From JAYPUG01 sp038117265 (GTDB lineage Bacteria; Pseudomonadota; Alphaproteobacteria; UBA6615), in assembly GCA_038117265.1 (NCBI GenBank), contig JAYOFO010000123.1:1-5240 (forward strand): 5,240 bases of DNA. The letters are read 5' to 3'. How positions within the stretch are numbered: position 1 is the first letter of the stretch; each line of letters starts with the position of its first letter. The notes beneath the pieces are model-generated. The model was given only the letters and a program-made list of their open reading frames with translations. It did not search any database and was not told the DNA's origin. Below are positions 1 through 5,049 of this stretch, one piece after another. A program made the translations under genes and the position numbers.

Positions 1-272
1 CGAAGCAGCCCTGCCAGCTCTGGCCCGACGACATCATCTTCCGCGAGATCACGCTGACCGGCGTGTGGCTGAGCATGTGGCTTTCGAAATACTCGACCGT
101 CGAGGAGCGCAAGGCCGTGTACGACGAGCTCGCCGGCTACATCGCCGACGGGCGGATGCACGCCCAGGTCGAGGCCACCTACCCGCTCGCCCGGATCAAG
201 GAGGCCGTCGCCCACGCCATGCAGGGCGGGCGCGGCGGCAAGGTGGTGATTCTCCCGAACGCCGAGGCGTGA
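1..272 (+). CDS. MDR-family quinone/2-enoyl thioester reductase-like dehydrogenase, C-terminal part (5' end outside window)
   Basis: The visible 89 residues are the C-terminal end of a medium-chain dehydrogenase/reductase. The reading frame runs open from base 3 to the TGA at 270-272. The family transfers hydride from NAD(P)H to an enoyl thioester, quinone or related substrate in the cytoplasm. The recognisable features are the late catalytic-domain segment (IIFREITLTGVWLSMWL, about residues 11-27 of the visible part), the motif VEATYPLARIKEA (about 56-68), and the ending GGRGGKVVI. This combination of TG(F/V)WL and ATYPL..IKEA resembles the zinc-free 2-enoyl thioester reductase (MECR/ETR-like) branch more than zinc alcohol dehydrogenases. 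The nucleotide-binding domain is outside the window, so substrate and cofactor cannot be judged. The stop codon overlaps the start of the DM13 gene by one base, which suggests co-translation. Family is secure; exact activity is uncertain. Confidence 0.85.
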   Translation, partial: KQPCQLWPDDIIFREITLTGVWLSMWLSKYSTVEERKAVYDELAGYIADGRMHAQVEATYPLARIKEAVAHAMQGGRGGKVVILPNAEA

Positions 273-688
273 TGCGCCGGCGCGCGTTCCTGCTCGCCGC
301 ACTCGCCCTGTTCACCATTGCGGGCCCCCTGTCTGCCACCCCGGCCGTCCTGGGCACCGGCACCTTCCGCGACGGCGACGCGATCCATCGCGGCTCCGGC
401 GACCTGCGGATCGTGCGCAGCGACGACGGCACGGTCCGCGTCGACATGCGCGGCATGCAGATCGTCCCGGGGCCCAACCTGTTCGTCTATCTGGTCGCCG
501 AGCCCGACCCGCTGTTCCCCGAGGACGTCACGGCGAAGTTCCGCTCGCTCGGCAAGCTCAAGGGCCTGACCGGCGACCAGTCCTATGTGGTGCCGGCCGG
601 CGTCGACATCGCCGAGTGGGGCAGCGTCGTCGTCTGGTGCGACACCTTCAAGACCGCCTTCGCGATCGCGACGATCCGCCGGCCCTAG
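272..688 (+). CDS. Secreted DM13-domain protein
   Basis: This 138-residue protein begins with a clear signal peptide: a basic RRR n-region, a hydrophobic stretch at residues 5-20, and a likely signal peptidase I site after LSA (residue 22). It has no lipobox cysteine. The rest, about residues 28-136, is a single DM13 domain. It opens with GTFRDGDAIHRGSGD, has the central LFVYLV strand, and ends in VVVWCDTFKTAFAIATI with the family's conserved cysteine at C123. DM13 domains occur in animal and bacterial extracytoplasmic proteins and have been proposed to act in electron transfer through that cysteine; this role is not well proven. The ATG overlaps the upstream reductase stop (TGATG), and no better start exists at the signal peptide. 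The protein should be periplasmic or surface-exposed. Its partner is unknown, and a link to the cytoplasmic reductase next to it is only implied by co-transcription. Confidence 0.85.
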   Translation: MRRRAFLLAALALFTIAGPLSATPAVLGTGTFRDGDAIHRGSGDLRIVRSDDGTVRVDMRGMQIVPGPNLFVYLVAEPDPLFPEDVTAKFRSLGKLKGLTGDQSYVVPAGVDIAEWGSVVVWCDTFKTAFAIATIRRP

Positions 689-706
689 CGCCCAGACGCC
701 CTAGCG
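682..706. repeat. 9-bp direct repeat spanning two convergent stop codons
   Basis: GCCCTAGCG occurs at 682-690 and again at 698-706. The first copy contains the TAG stop of the DM13 gene on the plus strand (686-688). The second contains the TAG stop of the small membrane protein on the minus strand (703-701). CTAG is palindromic and can supply a stop on either strand. With only 12 bp between the two genes and no hairpin plus T-run, no intrinsic terminator is visible. The repeat may be coincidental. Confidence 0.35.
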
Positions 707-985
707 ACCGATCGCCCGGTCGATGGGCTCGACCGCCCGGTTGAAGCGCGCGGCGAGCCAGCCCATGGGCCGCGACCAGTTCAGCTTCGTGAACAGCAGC
801 AGGAACGGCAGCAGGGTGAGCGCGGCCAGGATCAGCCGGGTGCTGCCGCCCAGATCGAACAGGCGGGGCCACCACAGCCCGAACTGCAGGACCGCATAGA
901 CGCTCAGCCCCACGAACGCCGCGGCGGCGAGCGCGAAGCCCGCCATCACCACGAAGCGCAGCGCGCGCAGCAGCGCGATCCGCAC
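701..985 (-). CDS. Small predicted membrane protein, two transmembrane segments, unknown function
   Basis: I do not recognise this 94-residue protein. It has two strongly hydrophobic stretches, at about residues 11-37 (FVVMAGFALAAAAFVGL and onward to FGLWW) and about 49-66 (LILAALTLLPFLLLF). They are joined by a short loop with W38, W39 and P40. A basic/amphipathic tail of about 28 residues (WSRPMGWLAARFNRAVEPI) follows. The GTG at 985-983 is the first usable start after the upstream SDR stop. No in-frame ATG, GTG or TTG lies between it and the SDR 3' end, and the next ATG falls inside the first membrane segment. A GCGGACGG stretch just upstream is a poor ribosome-binding site. The 14-bp spacing from the SDR stop suggests one transcript, possibly with translational coupling. 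The predicted location is the inner membrane. Coding character is supported by the coherent hydrophobicity pattern and the tight fit between neighbours. Confidence 0.65.
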   Translation of the reverse strand: MRIALLRALRFVVMAGFALAAAAFVGLSVYAVLQFGLWWPRLFDLGGSTRLILAALTLLPFLLLFTKLNWSRPMGWLAARFNRAVEPIDRAIGR

Positions 986-999
986 GCCCGGCCGTCCGC

Positions 1000-1701
1000 C
1001 TAGAACTTCTCGACCCAGGGCCGGACCTCGACCTCCCAGGTCCAGGCGCTGCGATGCTGGCGGTGGATCTGCAGATAGGTTTCGGCGATGGCGTCGGGAT
1101 CGAGCATCCCGTCCTCGCCCCGCGCCGCGGCCCGCTCGTCGCCGGCTTTCTTGAGGATTCCGCCGTCGATCACGAAGTGGCCGATATGGATGTTCTGGGG
1201 GTGCAGCTCGCGCGCCAGCGACTGGGCGAGCCCGCGCAGGCCGAACTTGCCCATGGCGAAGGGCGAGGAGTTCGCATACCCCTTCACGCTGGCCGAGGCG
1301 CCGGTGAACAGGATCGTCCCGCTGCCGCGCCCGAGCATCAGCTCGGCCGCCTTCTGGGCGACCACGAAGCCGCCATAGGCGGTGATCAGCACCGCGTTCT
1401 TTACCGCCTCGCGGTCGAGCTCGGTGATCGGCCCGCGCGCCCTCGCGCTGGGGTTGTAGACGACCAGGTCCGGCACGCCCTTGTCGGCGACGACGGCATC
1501 GAACAGCGCGTCGATCGAGGCCGGATCGGCGACGTCGCAGGCGTAGGCCGCGGCACCGGTCTCGCCACACAAATTCCCAAGTTTCCCGGGATTGCGGGCC
1601 GCCAGGGCCACATCCATATCCTGATTGGCGCACAGGCGCGCCAGCGAGGCGCTGAGGCCCTCGCCCGCCCCCACGATGAGAGCCACTTCCTTGTCGGCCA
1701 T
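1000..1701 (-). CDS. Atypical short-chain dehydrogenase/reductase (SDR) lacking the catalytic tyrosine
   Basis: This 233-residue protein has the SDR Rossmann fold but departs from the classical family at key sites. The nucleotide-binding turn is VGAGEGLSAS (residues 10-19) in place of TGxxxGxG. An adenine-contacting acidic residue follows in ACDVAD (D56). The NNAG motif is replaced by YNPSA (82-86). In the active site, the YxxxK signature reads FAMGK: phenylalanine at 148, lysine kept at 152, and nearby serines at 136 and 138. I recall an SDR subgroup (conserved-domain SDR_c10) described as having an incomplete glycine motif and no active-site tyrosine. This protein matches that description, so the change is probably a family trait and not a mutation. 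Its reaction is unknown. The ATG at 1701 is chosen because a strong Shine-Dalgarno lies six bases upstream. It is followed by the small membrane protein gene on the same strand. Confidence 0.88.
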   Translation of the reverse strand: MADKEVALIVGAGEGLSASLARLCANQDMDVALAARNPGKLGNLCGETGAAAYACDVADPASIDALFDAVVADKGVPDLVVYNPSARARGPITELDREAVKNAVLITAYGGFVVAQKAAELMLGRGSGTILFTGASASVKGYANSSPFAMGKFGLRGLAQSLARELHPQNIHIGHFVIDGGILKKAGDERAAARGEDGMLDPDAIAETYLQIHRQHRSAWTWEVEVRPWVEKF

Positions 1702-1707
1702 TTCGAT

Positions 1708-1715
1708 TCCTCCCC
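1708..1715 (-). promoter_or_regulatory. Shine-Dalgarno of the SDR gene
   Basis: Read on the minus strand, GGGGAGGA lies six bases before the ATG at 1701. It decides the start in favour of 1701 over an in-frame ATG at 1761 that would add 20 residues and has no such site. Confidence 0.75.
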
Positions 1716-1733
1716 GGTTGCCGGTCCGCCACG

Positions 1734-1761
1734 AACTTAAGGCGAATTCCGCACTTCTCAA
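1734..1761 (-). promoter_or_regulatory. Possible sigma70-type promoter for the SDR gene
   Basis: Read on the minus strand, TTGAGA (1761-1756) matches five of six -35 consensus bases. It is followed after 16 bases by TAAGTT (1739-1734), a poor -10 with three of six matches. A start site near 1727 would leave a leader of about 26 bases carrying the Shine-Dalgarno. The placement is sensible but the -10 is weak, so this is a candidate only. Confidence 0.2.
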
Positions 1762-1766
1762 CCATT

Positions 1767-1790
1767 TGCATGACGGCGTGCATCACGGCG
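1767..1790. repeat. Tandem 12-bp direct repeat in the divergent intergenic region
   Basis: TGCATGACGGCG (1767-1778) is followed immediately by TGCATCACGGCG (1779-1790), with 11 of 12 positions identical. It lies in the 154-bp region between the divergent SDR and malonyl-CoA decarboxylase genes. That position would suit a regulator-binding site serving one or both genes. No known operator consensus is recognised, and a pair this short could arise by chance. Confidence 0.4.
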
Positions 1791-1795
1791 GGTCA

Positions 1796-1821
1796 CGAAA
1801 TTTTCGCAAGGCCCCGCTTGC
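1796..1821. promoter_or_regulatory. Two overlapping small inverted repeats upstream of malonyl-CoA decarboxylase
   Basis: CGAAA-T-TTTCG (1796-1806) is a perfect 5-bp inverted repeat around one central base, in an AT-rich patch unusual for this window. Sharing base G1806 with it, GCAAG-6 nt-CTTGC (1806-1821) is a second 5-bp inverted repeat. Together they sit 35-60 bp upstream of the decarboxylase start, where an operator would be expected. The arms are short, so function is speculative. Confidence 0.25.
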
Positions 1822-1846
1822 AACGAGTCCGGCGCTTCGTCAAATT
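1818..1846 (+). promoter_or_regulatory. Candidate promoter for a leaderless malonyl-CoA decarboxylase transcript
   Basis: TTGCAA (1818-1823) resembles a -35 box. Seventeen bases later CAAATT (1841-1846) is a weak -10. Transcription would then start at about 1853-1856, at or next to the ATG at 1856. This would account for the missing Shine-Dalgarno. The -10 match is poor (three of six), so confidence is low. Confidence 0.2.
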
Positions 1847-1855
1847 CGCGCCGAT

Positions 1856-3289
1856 ATGGCCGATACAACAGTCGCTTCCAGCTTTCTCGGTCGCACGCGC
1901 GGCCTATTGCGCCGGGCGCTGCGCGATGTCGTCGAGAGTGCGGCGAGCCTGACGCATCGCGCCGGCCTGAACGTCCGGCCGGACCTGCCCGACGACGACC
2001 TCGACCGGCTTCAGCAGCGCATCGACGCCAGCCTGTCGGGACGCGGCGGCGAGGCCAGCGCGCGCGCCAACGCCGCCGAACTGGGCCATTGCTACCTCGA
2101 ACTGAACGACGAGGGTCGGGTCCGCTTCCTGCGTCTGCTGAACGACGCGTACGGTGTCGAGCCCGGCCGCCTGAACGAGGCGATGGACGCGGCCCGCGAC
2201 GCCACCGACGACCCGGTGGCCTACGGCCGCGCCCTGTCGAGGCTGCGCGAGGGCCTGACCTCACCGCGCATGAAACTGTTGCGGCAATTCAACGGGTTGG
2301 AGAACGGCGTCAAGTTCCTCGTGGATATGCGTGCCGACCTTCGAACGGCCATGCGCGACCATTCGGAACTGGCGCCCCTCGACAGCGAGCTCAAGTACCT
2401 GCTCTCGGGCTGGTTTGACGCCGGCTTCCTTGAACTGCGCCAGATCACTTGGTCCGCGCCCGCCGACCTGCTGGAGAAGCTGATCGCCTACGAGGCGGTG
2501 CACGAGATCCGGTCCTGGGCCGACCTCAAGAACCGGCTCGAATCCGATCGCCGGTTCTTCGCCTTCTTCCACCCCTCGATGGCCGACGAGCCGCTGATCT
2601 TCGTCGAGGTGGCGCTGGTCAATGGCATTGCCGGCAACGTCCAGGCCCTGCTCGACGAGGACGCACCGGTCCAGGATCCGGAAACCGCCGACACCGCGAT
2701 CTTCTATTCGATCTCGAACGCCCAGGCCGGCCTGTCGGGCGTCAGCTTCGGCGACTTCCTGATCAAGCAGGTCGTCGAGCATTTGTCCCACGAACTGCCC
2801 AACATTAAGACCTTCGCGACCCTGTCGCCGATCCCCGGTTTCCGGCGCTGGCTCGACCGCCGCCTCGCCGACGGCGCGGAACTGCTCAACCACGAGCAGG
2901 AGGATGCGCTGGCCGCCGTGGCGGGCGACATCGCGGCGGGCGACAACGTCCTGCTGGCGCTGCTCGACCGCCCGGACTGGCACCGGGACGAGGCCACCGA
3001 AGACGCGCTGCGCCCCGTCCTGCAGCATCTCGTGGCCGGCTACCTGCTGTACCAGCGGCGCGAATACACGGGCACCGCGCTCGATCCCGTGGCACATTTC
3101 CATCTCAGCAACGGCGCGCGCGTCGAGCGGATCAACTGGCTCGCCGACACCTCGGAGCGCGGCTTCGCGCAATCCGCCGGCATGATGGTCAACTACCTCT
3201 ACGACAAGGCCCGGATCGACGCGAACCACGAGGCCTACGTCTCGGGGAGCGAGATTCCGGCGTCGAGCGGCGTGCGCAACCTGCTCTAG
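1856..3289 (+). CDS. Malonyl-CoA decarboxylase
   Basis: This 477-residue cytoplasmic enzyme converts malonyl-CoA to acetyl-CoA and CO2. The length is typical of bacterial members. An N-terminal helical region (about residues 40-185) contains the conserved LRQFNGLENGVKFLVDMR (142-159). The GNAT-like catalytic region follows. It shows WFDAGFLELRQITW (186-199), the conserved histidine in YEAVHEIRSW (H206), RRFFAFFHPSMADEPLIFVE (232-251), FYSISNAQAGLSGVSFGDFL (283-302), TLSPIPGF (322-329, with S324) and FHLSNGARVERINWLAD (415-431, with H416). By comparison with human MCD, S324 and H416 correspond to the active-site serine and histidine, so the enzyme looks intact. The ATG at 1856 gives the usual start, and longer in-frame extensions would run into the SDR gene. 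No Shine-Dalgarno is seen. A dienelactone-hydrolase-like gene follows 43 bp later. No matB or matC partner is visible in the window. Confidence 0.95.
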   Translation: MADTTVASSFLGRTRGLLRRALRDVVESAASLTHRAGLNVRPDLPDDDLDRLQQRIDASLSGRGGEASARANAAELGHCYLELNDEGRVRFLRLLNDAYGVEPGRLNEAMDAARDATDDPVAYGRALSRLREGLTSPRMKLLRQFNGLENGVKFLVDMRADLRTAMRDHSELAPLDSELKYLLSGWFDAGFLELRQITWSAPADLLEKLIAYEAVHEIRSWADLKNRLESDRRFFAFFHPSMADEPLIFVEVALVNGIAGNVQALLDEDAPVQDPETADTAIFYSISNAQAGLSGVSFGDFLIKQVVEHLSHELPNIKTFATLSPIPGFRRWLDRRLADGAELLNHEQEDALAAVAGDIAAGDNVLLALLDRPDWHRDEATEDALRPVLQHLVAGYLLYQRREYTGTALDPVAHFHLSNGARVERINWLADTSERGFAQSAGMMVNYLYDKARIDANHEAYVSGSEIPASSGVRNLL

Positions 3290-3319
3290 CCGGCGCGTTC
3301 GACAATACGGCACGTCAAC

Positions 3320-3327
3320 GGGGGAGA
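3320..3327 (+). promoter_or_regulatory. Shine-Dalgarno of the dienelactone hydrolase gene
   Basis: GGGGGAGA lies five bases before the ATG at 3333, inside the 43-bp gap after malonyl-CoA decarboxylase. It fixes the start, and it contrasts with the absence of any such site before the decarboxylase. Confidence 0.65.
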
Positions 3328-3332
3328 CGCCG

Positions 3333-4076
3333 ATGATCGAGGAAACCCTGGACATCGCGACCGGCGACGGCGCGATGGAGACCTTCATCGTCCGCCCCGA
3401 GCGCGGCGATCCCTGCCCGCCCGTGCTGTTCCTGATGGACGCGCCGGGCATCCGCGAGGAGCTGCACGACATGGCCCGCCGGCTCGCCACCGTGGGCTAC
3501 TGCGTGCTGCTGCCCAACCTCTACTACCGGGCCGGGCGCGACACGACCCATTACGGCCCCGACGTGCTGGTCAAGGAAACCGAGACCTGGGCGCGCATGC
3601 GCGCGATCCGCACCAAGATGACGATCCCGCCGGTGATGGACGATGTCGCGGCGATGATGGATTACGTCGCCGGCCGGCCCGAGATCGCGCGGCCGGGCAC
3701 CTTCGGCGTCCACGGCTACTGCATGAGCGGGCCCTACGCGCTCGCCGCCGGCGCCCGCTTCCCCGACCGGATCGCGGCCTGCGCGTCGTTCTACGGCACC
3801 TGGATTGTATCCGACGCCGAGGAGAGCCCGCACCTCAACCTCGCGAAGATCAAGGGCGAGGCCTACATCTCGTGCGCCGAGATCGACGATTTGGCGCCGC
3901 TCGACATGGTCGCGGAGCTGCAGGCGCTGTTAGATGCGGCAGGCACGCGCGGTGAGCTCGAGATCCATCCCGGCGTGCACCACGGCTTCGCGTTTCCGGA
4001 ACGCAAGATCTACGACAAGCAAGCCGCCGAGCGGCACTGGGAGCGGCTGATCGCGCTCTACGCGCGGAATTTGTAG
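3333..4076 (+). CDS. Dienelactone hydrolase family protein
   Basis: This 247-residue cytoplasmic alpha/beta hydrolase has the family's Cys-Asp-His arrangement. The nucleophile elbow is HGYCMSG (residues 127-133) with C130. The acid is in CAEIDDLAPLD (181-191), most likely D185 or D186. The base is in GVHHGFAFPER (214-224), most likely H217. The family classically hydrolyses dienelactone in chlorocatechol breakdown, but many relatives act on other lactones and esters. An early motif VLFLMDAPGIREE (31-43) has aspartate at 36, where characterised dienelactone hydrolase has a glutamate that contacts the nucleophile. This MDAPG form is common in a large branch of unknown substrate, so a chloroaromatic role should not be assumed. 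It lies 43 bp after malonyl-CoA decarboxylase on the same strand, suggesting one transcript. It ends three bases from the convergent TauD-like gene. Confidence 0.9.
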   Translation: MIEETLDIATGDGAMETFIVRPERGDPCPPVLFLMDAPGIREELHDMARRLATVGYCVLLPNLYYRAGRDTTHYGPDVLVKETETWARMRAIRTKMTIPPVMDDVAAMMDYVAGRPEIARPGTFGVHGYCMSGPYALAAGARFPDRIAACASFYGTWIVSDAEESPHLNLAKIKGEAYISCAEIDDLAPLDMVAELQALLDAAGTRGELEIHPGVHHGFAFPERKIYDKQAAERHWERLIALYARNL

Positions 4077-4079
4077 GGC

Positions 4080-4991
4080 TCAGACCGGCCGGTCGCCCTT
4101 GATCGTCACCCGGTGGCCCTTGCGCTCGGCGGGCCAATAGTCCCACAGCGCGCGATGCATGCAGCACCGGTTGTCCCAGAACGCCATGTCGTTCTTCTCC
4201 CAGCGGAAGCGGATCTGGAAGTCGATCTTCTCGGCATGGTCGAGCAGGAAGCCGAGCACGGCCTCGCTCTCGTCGGGCTCCAGCTCGACGATCCGGGTGG
4301 TGAAGCCGCGGTTCACGAACAGCCCCTTGCGCCCCGTCTCCGGGTGGGTGCGCGCGATCGGGTGCACCGCGCGCGGGTACTCCTTGCCCGTGTCGTCGAT
4401 CCCAAAGCCGGCGTAGCGGCCCCGGTAGATGTGCTCGCCCGCGTGCTCGGCGTGCAGCCCGTCGAGCATCGCGCGCATCGGCTCCGACAGGGTCTCCCAC
4501 GCCGCGTAGCTGTCAGCGAACATGGTGTCGCCGCCGCACTCGGGCAGGATGTGGATCTGCAGCATGGTGCCCAGCGGCGGTTCGGCGTCGCACGACACGT
4601 CGGAGTGCCAGTACTCGCCGTTGGCGTGCTTCGAGCCCTCGTGGGCGTGGATCTCCATGATCGCCGGGAAGCCGTCTTTGCCCGGGTTGCCCGGATGGTA
4701 GTGAAGCTCCCCGAACCGCTCACCCATGGCGATCTGTACCGCCGGCGGGATCGGCGCCTGGTCCTTGAAGAACAGCACCTGGTTCTCGAGGAAGGCGTGG
4801 TGCACCTCCTCGAACTGGTCGTCGTTCATGCCCTTGGAGAGGTCGATCCCGCGCACCTCGGCGCCCAGGTTCGGCGCGTAGGGTCGAACGTCGATGTGGC
4901 GGTAGTTGCGCCGGTCGCGTTCACGGACCCGCTTGGTCTCGACATTGCCCTCGGGCCGGGTCCCGGGGCTGTGGGCATAGACGTGGGCCAT
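4080..4991 (-). CDS. TauD/TfdA-family Fe(II)/2-oxoglutarate-dependent dioxygenase
   Basis: This 303-residue cytoplasmic enzyme couples oxidative decarboxylation of 2-oxoglutarate to hydroxylation of a substrate. The family often frees sulfite, an amine or an alcohol from small organic acids. The iron ligands are visible: H129 and D131 in EYWHSDVS and distal H279 in CCMHRALWDYWP. R290 and R294 follow at +11 and +15 from the distal histidine, the same spacing as in E. coli TauD, where they help bind 2-oxoglutarate and substrate. Other family features are LGAEVRGIDLS (42-52), ENQVLFFKDQ (69-78) and GGDTMFAD (153-160). About 30 charged residues precede the conserved core. The catalytic set is complete, but the substrate cannot be named; taurine should not be assumed. 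The ATG at 4991 has only a weak GAGAG ribosome-binding site. It lies 58 bp downstream of the molybdoenzyme subunit and is probably co-transcribed with it. Confidence 0.92.
   Translation of the reverse strand: MAHVYAHSPGTRPEGNVETKRVRERDRRNYRHIDVRPYAPNLGAEVRGIDLSKGMNDDQFEEVHHAFLENQVLFFKDQAPIPPAVQIAMGERFGELHYHPGNPGKDGFPAIMEIHAHEGSKHANGEYWHSDVSCDAEPPLGTMLQIHILPECGGDTMFADSYAAWETLSEPMRAMLDGLHAEHAGEHIYRGRYAGFGIDDTGKEYPRAVHPIARTHPETGRKGLFVNRGFTTRIVELEPDESEAVLGFLLDHAEKIDFQIRFRWEKNDMAFWDNRCCMHRALWDYWPAERKGHRVTIKGDRPV
4083..4094. repeat. Perfect 12-bp palindrome at the 3' end of the dioxygenase gene
   Basis: GACCGGCCGGTC is identical on both strands and encodes the last four residues (DRPV) just before the dioxygenase stop. 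It sits at the convergent junction with the hydrolase gene. It has no loop or T-tract, so it is not a standard terminator. In a GC-rich window of this length, one such palindrome is expected by chance. Confidence 0.3.
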
Positions 4992-5031
4992 GGCTCTCGC
5001 TCGGTTGGACGGCGTTTCTCCGAAAGCCTAA

Positions 5032-5044
5032 GGCCGCGCGGGCC
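5032..5044 (-). other. Weak GC hairpin between molybdoenzyme subunit and dioxygenase
   Basis: Read on the minus strand, GGCC-CGCGC-GGCC forms a four-pair stem about six bases after the upstream stop codon, followed by TTAGGCTTT. The stem is short and the tail is not a clean T-run. It is at best a weak attenuator or RNA-processing element, and read-through into the dioxygenase gene is likely. Confidence 0.2.
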
Positions 5045-5049
5045 GATCC

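Noticed and set aside
65..271. Upstream extension of the DM13 protein to residue 207
   Set aside because: It overlaps the reductase coding frame, is Arg-rich nonsense, and would bury the clear signal peptide that begins at 272.
1054..1740. Plus-strand open frame (228 codons) opposite the SDR
   Set aside because: It is antisense to a gene with a strong ribosome-binding site and a recognisable fold. No motif is seen in the translation.
986..1786. Upstream extension of the small membrane protein into a 361-residue protein
   Set aside because: The extension overlaps the SDR gene on the same strand in another frame and reads as Arg/Gly-rich sequence without structure. Only the part after 985 has protein-like character.
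1625..1855. N-terminal extension of malonyl-CoA decarboxylase by 77 residues
   Set aside because: It would overlap the SDR start, has no ribosome-binding site, and the added residues resemble no targeting or domain sequence. The ATG at 1856 gives the usual family length.
2261..3490. Long open frame on the minus strand (409 codons) opposite malonyl-CoA decarboxylase
   Set aside because: It is antisense to a gene with unmistakable conserved motifs. The translation has no domain, and long open antisense frames are expected from the GC-rich third positions.
4080..4991. Naming the dioxygenase as taurine dioxygenase TauD
   Set aside because: Only the metal and 2-oxoglutarate residues match. Taurine-specific pocket residues cannot be confirmed, and no taurine transporter genes are nearby.
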